Shown here in pieces: positions 46,930 to 55,084 of a DNA stretch of 64,000 nt. The translations under genes and the position numbers were made by a program. Positions within the stretch are counted from its first letter, which is position 1, and the number at the start of each line of letters is the position of its first letter. A model generated the notes under the pieces. It was not told the DNA's origin, searched no databases, and was given only the letters and a program-made list of their open reading frames with translations. Origin of the DNA: a virus; IMG/VR virus record IMGVR_UViG_3300020189_000013, positions 1 to 64,000 of that record. One strand, given 5' to 3'.

Positions 46930-48963
46930 TCAGTACTCGATCGCAGCAGCCGCGGCGCCGCCAGTCGTGTCACGGAGGGCCGCAGCCACACCGTTGACCG
47001 AGATGGTGGATGTCACGACGAGCGACTCAATACCAACCTTAGCAACACCCTCGAAGGTCTCAACGAACATCTTGTAGTCGTTGGTGCCAACCAGTGTAGA
47101 GTCACGGATGATTCCGAGGTCCAGCGTGCCGCCGTCGAGGAACAGGAACGTTCCCTCGGCGAACAAGTACCAGGTGAAGGTGTCGCCGAACTCGTTCAGC
47201 GCGCCTGCGCTCTGGGCGCCAGCAACGTTGAGGTCATGTGAGTACGTGACGTTGACGTTGCGAGCCGCGAGGTAGCCGTCGATCTCACCGGCAGCCGCCA
47301 TGGTGTCGTCACCAGGCATCGCAAGTGTGAGGTCGGCAACCATAGCGTCCTTGATCCAGTGAGGAGCAACGACGCGGAGCTGCGCGCTTGAGTCGAGACG
47401 GTGACGGCTGCGGTATAGAGCCGCGGCGCGACCGACCTGAACTAGGAAGTCACGAGCCACGCCGATGAGGCTGGTGGACGTGACCGCTGTTGAACCGCTG
47501 GTGAGCTTACCGAGCAGGTACTGCTCAGCCTCACGGGCGTGCTGAATCAGAGCGAGCTCGTTGTGACGAGCGACGAGCTCTGGGTACGCACGTGTCATGA
47601 GATTGCCGAACTGGAGCTGCAGGGTCACAGCGTCGGTAGCGACGGTGGTCTCTGTAGCCGCAGTGACGGTGAGGCTGTCCTTAGTGGAGGAAGCCGCGAT
47701 GTCATCAGCGTTTGTCCAGACACCGACAGCGTTCGCGTGATCAGCGAGCACCGGCGGGACGATGTAGCGAATGCCGCCACGATCGGCCTGGAAACGAGGC
47801 AGCGAGTCACGGACCGGACGATCGCCAACACCGAATCCGAAGATGTCGTACTTGACCTCGAACGGGGTGCTGTGACCACCAGAAGCGACGAGAGCCTCTG
47901 GGCCGGACACTTCCTTGATCTTCGTGATGTTGCTGTCAACGTCCTGACCGAGCACGCGGGACTCCGGGTACTTGGTTGTGAATGAAGCAACGATGTGCTG
48001 CTCGCCGTCGCCACCCTTAACACGGCGAAGACCGTGCAGACGGGAGACGAACGCCTCAGCGACCTCGTTGACGTTGCTAAGTGTCGCGCCGGCCGTGTAG
48101 CCAGGGATGTCAGCGCCAGCGGTGATCACCACTGGAGCCGCAGCCTCGGTCTGTACGGGACGACGGTCTTCTGGAGCCTGGACTTCTACATCCATGCCCT
48201 CATCTGCGGCGGCAGTCATTGGTGCCTCCTGACCTTCCTGCTCTTCCTGAGCGATTTCAATGTTTTCTGATTGGAGTTCAGCAGCTGTCTCGGTCTCCTC
48301 AACAGCAACTTCTTCAGTCTGGAGTTCAGCAGCTGTCTCGGTCTCCTCAACAGCAACTTCTTCAGTCTGGAGTTCAGCCTCGGGCGCCTCTTCAGCAACC
48401 TCTTCCTCAACGGCAAGCTCGGCCTCTGGCTCAACCTCAGCGGCAGCTTCGTCAGGGGCCGCAGCCTCTTCCTCAGCGTCTTCCTCTGGGTCGCCAGCGG
48501 CAACTACCGCCTCGTCAGAAGCAGCCTCTTCGGCAGCCTCGGCAACTTGTTCATCTTGTGTGGTCGAAAGCTCAGCCTCTACCTCAGTGTCAGTTGAAGC
48601 GACAGACATTGACTTCTCCTCTTCTTTCTCTTCCTCAGGCATGTCTGGAGTTTCCTCCATGTCCGATTCTGGAGCTTCAGCGGTGTCATCCATGTCACCC
48701 TCTCCATCCTTCATGCCCTTGACACGGTATGCGGCCTCGGCGGCGCGTGCAGCGAGCTCTTCAGCAAGTGCAGTGCGACGCTTCGACTCATCGCGAACGG
48801 TGTCAAGCATGTCGGCGAGAGTTGTCATCTTCTCTACTGACTCTGGAGTAGGATCTTCACCCTCGACCGCTTCAAACTCGCCTACAATTGCATCCTGAAG
48901 CTCGATTACTTGATCATCGGTCAGTTCAGCAATCGTGTCGAGCATTTGCTTGATACGGTCCAC
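46930..48963 (-). CDS. Major capsid protein with long acidic N-terminal (scaffold-like) region, 677 aa
   Basis: GTG start with GGAGG just upstream. The first ~270 residues are helical then strongly acidic (DGEGDMDDTAEAPESDMEETP..., runs of E and A), containing a 16-residue repeat. This is like a delta/scaffold domain removed by the protease. From about residue 290 the capsid part reads: TLSNVNEVAEAFVSRLHGLRRVKGG, RGGIRYIVPPVLADHANAVGVW, LQFGNLMTRAYPELVARHNELALIQHAREAEQYLLGKL, NEFGDTFTWYLFAEGTFLFLDGGTLDLGIIRDS. It has the HK97-like fold by pattern. Downstream of the protease fusion, as expected. Confidence 0.8.
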   Translation of the reverse strand: MDRIKQMLDTIAELTDDQVIELQDAIVGEFEAVEGEDPTPESVEKMTTLADMLDTVRDESKRRTALAEELAARAAEAAYRVKGMKDGEGDMDDTAEAPESDMEETPDMPEEEKEEEKSMSVASTDTEVEAELSTTQDEQVAEAAEEAASDEAVVAAGDPEEDAEEEAAAPDEAAAEVEPEAELAVEEEVAEEAPEAELQTEEVAVEETETAAELQTEEVAVEETETAAELQSENIEIAQEEQEGQEAPMTAAADEGMDVEVQAPEDRRPVQTEAAAPVVITAGADIPGYTAGATLSNVNEVAEAFVSRLHGLRRVKGGDGEQHIVASFTTKYPESRVLGQDVDSNITKIKEVSGPEALVASGGHSTPFEVKYDIFGFGVGDRPVRDSLPRFQADRGGIRYIVPPVLADHANAVGVWTNADDIAASSTKDSLTVTAATETTVATDAVTLQLQFGNLMTRAYPELVARHNELALIQHAREAEQYLLGKLTSGSTAVTSTSLIGVARDFLVQVGRAAALYRSRHRLDSSAQLRVVAPHWIKDAMVADLTLAMPGDDTMAAAGEIDGYLAARNVNVTYSHDLNVAGAQSAGALNEFGDTFTWYLFAEGTFLFLDGGTLDLGIIRDSTLVGTNDYKMFVETFEGVAKVGIESLVVTSTISVNGVAAALRDTTGGAAAAAIEY
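48272..48378. repeat. 48-bp perfect tandem repeat (two copies plus 11 bp)
   Basis: Copies at 48272-48319 and 48320-48367 are identical, and an 11-bp start of a third copy follows. In the - strand gene this encodes a 16-residue acidic repeat (ELQTEEVAVEETETAA) in the scaffold-like N-terminus of the capsid protein. Perfect identity indicates a recent duplication, probably length-variable between relatives. Confidence 0.85.
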
Positions 48964-48986
48964 TGTCCCTCCTCCGGGCCAGTCAC

Positions 48987-49009
48987 GGCAACATCACTAT
49001 AATGTTGCC
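48987..49009. promoter_or_regulatory. 8-bp hairpin upstream of the major capsid gene
   Basis: GGCAACAT (48987-48994), a 7-nt loop, then ATGTTGCC (49002-49009), in the 122-nt gap before the capsid start (GTG at 48963). On the - strand the loop contains TATAGTG. It could be a mRNA 5' stabiliser, a processing site or an attenuator that sets capsid output. On the - strand, TTACAATG farther upstream (about 49076-49069) may be a -10. Confidence 0.45.
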
Positions 49010-49085
49010 TCGGGTTTCTGTCCAAGGGAGGGACTCAAGCCATGGAAGGCAGAGGCACTCTCCTAGAAAACATTGTAACATATAA

Positions 49086-49649
49086 CTAGGTTAGTAGGCG
49101 CAGAAGAGTGCTCATTTCAGAAGAAACTTCCCCCTGAGAAAAGACGTCACTTCCAGACATATATCCTTTAAGTTTCTTTGTTGGCTCTTCTGCATCTTCG
49201 GCGCCGATCTTCTCTTCTACTCTGCTGATCATGTCTTTGACAAGATCTCGCAGTACTGGCGGAAGATCACTGAACTTAACTTTCTCGACTTCCTCGCCGA
49301 ACGGCAGCGGAAGATTCGCCATGACTTCTCCTAGAAGTCTAGCCGATTCCCTAACGTTTTCAAGGGATGTGGCGTTTAATGCGCCTTCATCAAGTCTCGT
49401 TAGTAGCGTTTGCAGTTTCGCGGCGCTTGCCGCGGCAGCAGCGTAGTTTCCAGCACTATCGAGGTTCTCAAGCTCCTCAACACGTTCTACAGCGCGTTGA
49501 AGACCTGACGTACCGAGGTTCTCTTTGATCCTAGCGAGAACAACACGAAACTTACCCTTTGCGTCTCGTGGTTGATCGACTCCCGAGGTATAGATAGTGT
49601 TTTCGCGGTCATATTTTGCCGCAGCAGAAACTGCTTTTACACCCGTCAT
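49086..49649 (-). CDS. Helical head-operon protein, 187 aa
   Basis: VDQPRDAKGKFRVVLARIKENLG, then VERVEELENLDSAGNYAAAAASAAKLQTLLTRLDEG, LLGEVMANLPLPFGEE, LRDLVKDMISRVEEKIG. Almost entirely helical with Ala-rich and acidic stretches. The 'RDAKGKFR' turn resembles DKSGRFAKM-type segments in the neighbouring protease fusion. It lies between protease and capsid genes, where scaffolds are often encoded, so a scaffolding role is possible. Overlaps the next gene by 4 nt. Confidence 0.6.
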   Translation of the reverse strand: MTGVKAVSAAAKYDRENTIYTSGVDQPRDAKGKFRVVLARIKENLGTSGLQRAVERVEELENLDSAGNYAAAAASAAKLQTLLTRLDEGALNATSLENVRESARLLGEVMANLPLPFGEEVEKVKFSDLPPVLRDLVKDMISRVEEKIGAEDAEEPTKKLKGYMSGSDVFSQGEVSSEMSTLLRLLT

Positions 49650-49933
49650 TCTGAGGTCTTACCTTTCACTACACCGTCGGGAATTAGGGCAAATCTGCAA
49701 TATCCCATGGGTTCGACTTCCGCTGAGATGATTTTGCACTCAGTGCCTCCCGCGTAGAGAATACAGTTTTGGCAGGTGACGCCAATTTCAGCATTCTCAT
49801 TTTCAGCCGCAGTTTCGTATCCAGCCCAGACACCGGTATCATCTTCGTTGAACTTGCCGTACTTCTGAGTTATCGCAATTAGCGCGTCAGCAAGCTCTTG
49901 CTCTTCTGCAATGATTTTGCCAACGGCAATCAC
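49646..49933 (-). CDS. Cysteine-motif protein of the head operon, 95 aa
   Basis: After a helical N-terminus: VTCQNCILYAGGTECKIISAEVEPMGYCRFALIPDG. The C..C...Y.....C.............C pattern (four Cys over ~28 residues) resembles a high-potential iron-sulfur or zinc module. A related Cys pattern occurs near the C-terminus of the 249-aa protein at 54054. It overlaps the 49930 and 49086 genes. Role unknown; the position argues for a virion or capsid-assembly function. Confidence 0.55.
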   Translation of the reverse strand: MIAVGKIIAEEQELADALIAITQKYGKFNEDDTGVWAGYETAAENENAEIGVTCQNCILYAGGTECKIISAEVEPMGYCRFALIPDGVVKGKTSE

Positions 49934-52900
49934 TGCATCGGCGGCGCTTTTGGGTCAGCATCACCACTCTCAACGGCAGCACGAATCGTAAGGCTCTGCA
50001 CTCTTGCCTTGATGCCATCAACAACGTCGTCGTCTACGAGACCTGCGTTCTTCCACTTCTCTGGGATAAGGTCAGCTCGCTTGAGAGAACGCGCGCGCTT
50101 CATAATGTGACGGCGCACCGCGGCTCGCTTGCTCGGCTTTGAGCGTCCGTACGCTTGAATCGCGTCCTTGAGCTCCTCGATATTTCTGATCGGGTACGAA
50201 CCGTCCGGAAGAGCCTTACCCTCTTTAGCAAGCTTTTCGCGCGTCTTGGTCGAGATGTATCCGAGCTCATCGTACGCGAACGTGCTACGCACCCTGTTAG
50301 AAAGCTCTTCGGCCTTAGACTTAGTATCTTCACTAACTACCGAGAGTTTTTCAAGAGCGTCAAGTCTCTTCTTCATGTCCTGAAGAGGGTCGCTCTTCAT
50401 TCTCGCCAGTGTAGACGCACCGGCAGCAACAAGAGCGTATACCTGGCCACTCGCTACTCGAGCTCTAGCGATTGGGAAGCCGGGGACGTTGACCTGACAC
50501 ACGGCGACGAGCTCTAGCGAACCACCAATAGGCCGCCAGTCACCGGACGGCGCAGAAGCGCGAAGAGCTCTGATCTGCTCAGGCGTGGCTGTAGTGCGAA
50601 GAGAGCCAGCTACCCAGATGCCATATGAATCTTCCCCAGCGTGCACGTCGGCGATGGCAGAGCCAGTGTCGTCGTAGTGACGTGCTGCGTCTGAAGCGCT
50701 AGCCTCGAGAGGCGCGTGACCGCCGGCGAGAGTTAACTGCCCGACTGGGTAGTCGTTGCCGTCATCTGCTCGGAGAACTCCTGTATGGAAGTACGAGTAC
50801 TTGCTCTTGCTTCTCGGTGGCTTTGTCCCGTACGCCATTCCGATGTGATCAACGTGCCATGCAGCGATATGGCCGTACACTTGACCCTCGTCTGTCACTG
50901 TAAGCGGCGTCGCCTTAGTGAGCTTGGGGTTCTGGAACCATTCGGCGGGCGGAACAATAGGTATCGAGCCAGCAACCATGCCACAGGCGACTAGCGCCTG
51001 TGCGTCAAGATCGTTGAGGTCCTCGACGTAGATTCCGTCAGGGGTGACTTCCATTTCTTCCTCCTGAGACTGAAGATCTTCGCTATCTTCGTCTTCTATG
51101 TAGATCCTGCATTCCTGGAACGCTGGCTTAGGTACTATTGTAACTGCCATTACTCGGGCCTTATCGACCTCGATTTTCCCTCCGCCGATCTTCTTGACCT
51201 TTTTCTTGACCTCTTCAAGAAGCTCTTCCGCTTTTTCATCAGAGTCGTCGCCAAGAATTTCGTCGTCGTCATCATCACTTTCGCTGGCCTCGAACATGTC
51301 CAGGTCCGCCGATACTCCTCGGATGAATCCGTTTTTCACAAGACGCTCTGCCTCGGCGCCGTACGCGCCCGTGTCGAAGACGCCATACGCGTTTCCGATC
51401 CCGTCATCAGTTCGCTCCATGTGATCAATTCGACCAACAACAACAGATCCGTTGTGCCCATCGCCTGTCTTGATCTGCCACAGAAGCGGCAGCGGGAGCT
51501 CACGGAGAGTGATCGCGCCTTTCTTAAAGACTCTTCCGTCTCCGGTTTCTGCACCTTCTGGGATTACGAGAGGGATCTTGAACTTACACCCGCCGTAAGA
51601 ATTCTTATAGCCTCCGGCGACAAGAACTCTGCTCTTCGCGTCAGCGACTTTTGCTCGTAGAATGCTTGTCTCGATGATCTGCTCTTCAGAAAGAACATCG
51701 TACAGATCTTCAGCGCTTCCGCGAACGCTCTTCTTCTTCTTTCCAACGTTGTACTTACTGCCAGGCCAGACTCCAGTCATCTCCTTGTGACGAAGTGAGC
51801 AGTAGCCTTTCGCGCGAGGGCCCATGTACTTACGTAGATGGCGGTAGCAACGTGTCCAATCGCCTGGAGTGTTCCAGCGAATCTTAAGAGCGCCGCGGCC
51901 AATTGTCCAATATCTTCTGAGCTTCTCAGCTTTGCCGCGATTTCTATCAAGGCCGCCGGCAGCCATCAGGGTGTTCAACGGCTCAACACCGTACATCTCA
52001 AGGAGACGTCTCTCATTTTCATCAAACACGTAGACGTAGTTCCCAGACGCCGTCATCGTTTGATCGACCTGGGCCAAAACGTCATCGTAGACCTCGCCTG
52101 TAAGAGCGACTACAGGCGGAGGTGTTGCTGATGTTAGGTCAGCAAGAATCTGCTCGTCCTTAACCCATTCACCGTCTTCGCGAATAAACGTTGTCGGTGA
52201 TGTCGATGTAGACGACGCTGGAACTACGCTTACAAGATCCATGACCGCTTGCGGATCATCAGGTGAGACTATAGCGACGTACATTGGCTCGACGTCGCTT
52301 GTCTCTGGTGTAAGCTCTTCACCAGGCTTAGACGGTTCAACGGTGTTTTCGTTGATGTCGTACGCGGTAGACGTTATTGGACTGTACCAAATCTTACTTT
52401 CTTTTGGCTTCTTTTTAAAGTAGTCCTGAAGAAGCGGATGATGCTCTGCTCTTTTAGTGAACAGCTCTTCTCCGCTCTCTCTTTCCATGTTGCGAATGTA
52501 GTCGGACTTTTGATACTCCGGCGCGCGATCGCCAGCAGGTTGAATTTTCTGCCCACGGACACGCTTATCTTGTAGATCGGCCCCGCCGCTGCGCTGCTCC
52601 ATTACCCACGCTGGATAATTATTGACAATTTTTTGTAGGTCCTCAGAGCGTAGTGCTGGTAGACCGCCAGGAATTGCTGCCTTTGGTCTGTCAATCGGCG
52701 CGCGTGGCTCGCCAAGAATTCCTCGAGTATCGAGCGGCATCCCAGGTGTATCGGTGAGAGGGCCAGTCTGCATCGCCGGCTGTGTACCCTCCGCCTGGAC
52801 CCTGTTCGCACGAACTGTCTGACTTGAGCCATCGTCCATCTTCAGAGTGACGCTCTGAGTGTCTGGGTCAATCCCGCTAATCGAGCCGGACTTCGACGCA

Positions 52901-54057
52901 TCGCCGTCAACTACAACTCGCCCACCCATCTTAGCGAAGCGGCCGCTTTTGTCGCGAACTTGCTTTCGTGCCTTTGCTGATCGCTCCTCGGGAGTATATT
53001 CGCCGTCAGCGTCACTCTCTTCTCCGGCGGCGGTGAGCACTGAGTCGATCTCGCCCCAGTCAATTTGATCAGCGGCCGCAGCAGCAAGCTCGGCTTCTTC
53101 CTCATTGAGTGAGTAGACAGACACGCTTGTGAACGGGCGCTCCTGAAGGTGCGCGGAAATAATCAACGCGGTTTGCGGATCAATAAGAATGTGGCGCTTT
53201 TCTACGACATCATACGGATCGTCAAGAGACCGATCGTACGTGTAGATATCGCTGTCGACGTGACCGAGATCGTCCCAGTCACCATCGTCCCAAACGTAGA
53301 TAACCTCATCGAGACCGAGCATGTAGAGACGATCAATTCCGCTGCCGTCAAGACGAACACGAGCGATGAACTCTGGGCAATCGCCGTCACTAATGTTTTG
53401 TGCAAGATCAAAGACATCAATGGCAGGCTTAGCGTATCTACTAATTGACATTGACTCTTGGTCGCTGTACTCTTCGTACGGGTCTACGACCGTCTCGCCG
53501 CTGGCAGTCTTCGCCTTCTTATTTTCACGCTCAACGATGTTTTTGGCCCAGCGCCACGCCGAATCTCCACCCCATAGCGCCCAGGCAATTCTTCCATTCG
53601 ACGGGTAGCCATCTTCTCCAGGGTCGTAGCCTTTTGCCTTCTTATCAATCTCGTGACGAGGAAAGTACTTAGCGATATGGCGAACCTTTTTAATTCCAAT
53701 TTGCCCGCCGGCGGCTAAAGTTCTTGCCGTGCTGATGCCGACCGGCGTCCCGCCTCTTTTGTACTCTTTTCTCCACTCAAGAGCCTTCTTTGCTTCAGCC
53801 TGTACACCCTTTGGGATAGTGTACATTCTGGCAGAAGCAGTCAACGCAACGACACGAAGGTCGGAGAGAGCGGCAGATGCAAGCTCGTGCATTACGTCGG
53901 AGGGCTCACTATCGCACGGCCCCCAAGGCATTAGATACGACATCTCCGAAAGCATTCCGGAGTCTTCTACCATATTAGTTTCGGAGTTTACAACTACGCC
54001 CCTAGAGCCGTCTGTAAAGAGAACCAGATTCTCTGACTCGCCATGAACGGTGATCAT
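49930..54057 (-). CDS. Giant capsid maturation protease fusion, 1375 aa
   Basis: A multi-domain protein. About 75-175: helical GVQAEAKKALEWRKEYKRGGTPVG...KVRHIAKYFPRHE...GYPSNGRIAWALWGGDSAWRWA. About 355-400: a VRDKSGRFAKMGGRVVV beta module. About 710-775: RGALKIRWNTPGDWTRCYRHLRKYMGPRAKGYC...MTGVWPG. About 815-960: the protease, with CKFKIPLVIPEG, TGDGHNGSVVVGRIDHMER (His), GVFDTGAYGAEAERLV and RGVSADLDMF (Ser), as in actinophage capsid proteases. Acidic DDDDDE linkers and a basic C-terminus (KPSKRAAVRRHIMKRARSLKR) follow. Actinophage capsid proteases are usually several hundred residues, so this is a large fusion. The extra domains may be packaged in the head. Confidence 0.7.
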   Translation of the reverse strand: MITVHGESENLVLFTDGSRGVVVNSETNMVEDSGMLSEMSYLMPWGPCDSEPSDVMHELASAALSDLRVVALTASARMYTIPKGVQAEAKKALEWRKEYKRGGTPVGISTARTLAAGGQIGIKKVRHIAKYFPRHEIDKKAKGYDPGEDGYPSNGRIAWALWGGDSAWRWAKNIVERENKKAKTASGETVVDPYEEYSDQESMSISRYAKPAIDVFDLAQNISDGDCPEFIARVRLDGSGIDRLYMLGLDEVIYVWDDGDWDDLGHVDSDIYTYDRSLDDPYDVVEKRHILIDPQTALIISAHLQERPFTSVSVYSLNEEEAELAAAAADQIDWGEIDSVLTAAGEESDADGEYTPEERSAKARKQVRDKSGRFAKMGGRVVVDGDASKSGSISGIDPDTQSVTLKMDDGSSQTVRANRVQAEGTQPAMQTGPLTDTPGMPLDTRGILGEPRAPIDRPKAAIPGGLPALRSEDLQKIVNNYPAWVMEQRSGGADLQDKRVRGQKIQPAGDRAPEYQKSDYIRNMERESGEELFTKRAEHHPLLQDYFKKKPKESKIWYSPITSTAYDINENTVEPSKPGEELTPETSDVEPMYVAIVSPDDPQAVMDLVSVVPASSTSTSPTTFIREDGEWVKDEQILADLTSATPPPVVALTGEVYDDVLAQVDQTMTASGNYVYVFDENERRLLEMYGVEPLNTLMAAGGLDRNRGKAEKLRRYWTIGRGALKIRWNTPGDWTRCYRHLRKYMGPRAKGYCSLRHKEMTGVWPGSKYNVGKKKKSVRGSAEDLYDVLSEEQIIETSILRAKVADAKSRVLVAGGYKNSYGGCKFKIPLVIPEGAETGDGRVFKKGAITLRELPLPLLWQIKTGDGHNGSVVVGRIDHMERTDDGIGNAYGVFDTGAYGAEAERLVKNGFIRGVSADLDMFEASESDDDDDEILGDDSDEKAEELLEEVKKKVKKIGGGKIEVDKARVMAVTIVPKPAFQECRIYIEDEDSEDLQSQEEEMEVTPDGIYVEDLNDLDAQALVACGMVAGSIPIVPPAEWFQNPKLTKATPLTVTDEGQVYGHIAAWHVDHIGMAYGTKPPRSKSKYSYFHTGVLRADDGNDYPVGQLTLAGGHAPLEASASDAARHYDDTGSAIADVHAGEDSYGIWVAGSLRTTATPEQIRALRASAPSGDWRPIGGSLELVAVCQVNVPGFPIARARVASGQVYALVAAGASTLARMKSDPLQDMKKRLDALEKLSVVSEDTKSKAEELSNRVRSTFAYDELGYISTKTREKLAKEGKALPDGSYPIRNIEELKDAIQAYGRSKPSKRAAVRRHIMKRARSLKRADLIPEKWKNAGLVDDDVVDGIKARVQSLTIRAAVESGDADPKAPPMQ

Positions 54058-54803
54058 TTCTCTACACCTTTTTGTTGTAGCTTATCGTCAGTAATCGGCC
54101 CGCCGGTCGCCCAGGCAGCACACGTTCTAGCAGAGGCGCATTTGAAGTCAAAGGCTTCACAATACCCAAGCTCGCCGGCGTCGATAGAGTCCCACGGGTC
54201 GGTTGCGCCGTCTGTGCCGCCAAGACCTTCAGCAATACAGTTCTTAACACTGGTTGTTACGTAGAAAAACACGCAATTGCCGCACAGGCTCTTTTTAGCA
54301 TCTTCTGGAGAGACACTCCAGCGATCCGCCATATCTTTCCAGTACATATCGTTTGGCTGCTCTGGGTTGAGTGGCCCGTATTCAGCAACCTCGATCGCGC
54401 GCTGGCGATTCTTGATATTCAAGGCAATATCAGACGTTGCCGGAGGGCACTTACCGTCCTCTACAGCCGCTGTGACCGTGGTCGGATCGCCGTCCTTATC
54501 GGAAAAATCCTCGACCTTGAGAACTGGAACTCGTTCGCCTTTAACCTGTCTGGTGTCAAAGTATTTGATGAAATCGACGTTCACATACTCGGTGTAGTAC
54601 TTCGGGTCGTCAATTTCATCAAAGAAGTTTTCATCGATTTGAACCCACGAGCCGTTGTCTCTGATGAACGTTCTGCCTTTTTGCTCGCTAGCAAAAACAA
54701 GGTATACTCCGTCATCGACGTCAGAATCGACAACAACGTAGAGGTCGTCTCTGGGGCCGATCGATGTTGGCCACACTGGGACGCTAGCGGTCTTACTTGC
54801 CAT
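54054..54803 (-). CDS. Head-operon protein with C-terminal Cys cluster, 249 aa
   Basis: The N-terminal half has DDLYVVVDSDVDDGVYLVFAS and VNVDFIKYFDTRQVKGERVPVLKVED. The C-terminal part has LCGNCVFFYVTTSVKNC, AGELGYCEAFDFKCASARTCAAW: six cysteines in a pattern that extends the C..C....C....C motif of the 49646 protein. The 'CGNC.F......C..........G.C' segment is of HiPIP-like type. It overlaps the protease fusion (ATGA). Function unknown; perhaps a virion-packaged redox or metal-binding protein. Confidence 0.55.
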   Translation of the reverse strand: MASKTASVPVWPTSIGPRDDLYVVVDSDVDDGVYLVFASEQKGRTFIRDNGSWVQIDENFFDEIDDPKYYTEYVNVDFIKYFDTRQVKGERVPVLKVEDFSDKDGDPTTVTAAVEDGKCPPATSDIALNIKNRQRAIEVAEYGPLNPEQPNDMYWKDMADRWSVSPEDAKKSLCGNCVFFYVTTSVKNCIAEGLGGTDGATDPWDSIDAGELGYCEAFDFKCASARTCAAWATGGPITDDKLQQKGVEK

Positions 54804-54808
54804 AGCAG

Positions 54809-55081
54809 TCAGTCTCTCATCTCATCAGACGGGTTTACCGAATCATCGGAAGCGCGTTCAACTGTCATTCTATACTGTACTCCACGACTCGAGAATGATA
54901 TTTCGCCATTTTCAAAGTCACTAAGAGGTTCTGACAGCGGTAGAACCTTATATTTGTCAAAGCTACTTAGCTGAATTGCCGGATTTTCATCATTGAAGAC
55001 AAGTGCAGAATTCCAATATTGGACCCTGTTCGTGTATTCTCCAGTCAACTCTTTTATCGTGATTCCAGTGTATTCAATCAT
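54809..55081 (-). CDS. Small hypothetical head-operon protein, 90 aa
   Basis: MIEYTGITIKELTGEYTNRVQYWNSALVFNDENPAIQLSSFDKYKVLPLSEPLSDFENGEISFSS: a beta-rich small protein with no recognised family. It lies 3 nt after the giant gene and 5 nt before the 249-aa gene. Its AT-rich codon use matches the 3' part of the giant gene. Confidence 0.5.
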   Translation of the reverse strand: MIEYTGITIKELTGEYTNRVQYWNSALVFNDENPAIQLSSFDKYKVLPLSEPLSDFENGEISFSSRGVQYRMTVERASDDSVNPSDEMRD

Positions 55082-55084
55082 AGT

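Noticed and set aside
48260-48898. Ser/Ala-rich + strand ORF of 212 aa opposite the capsid acidic region
   Set aside because: Antisense reflection of the Glu/Ala-rich repeat (CTC/TTC versus GAG/GAA); no independent coding evidence.
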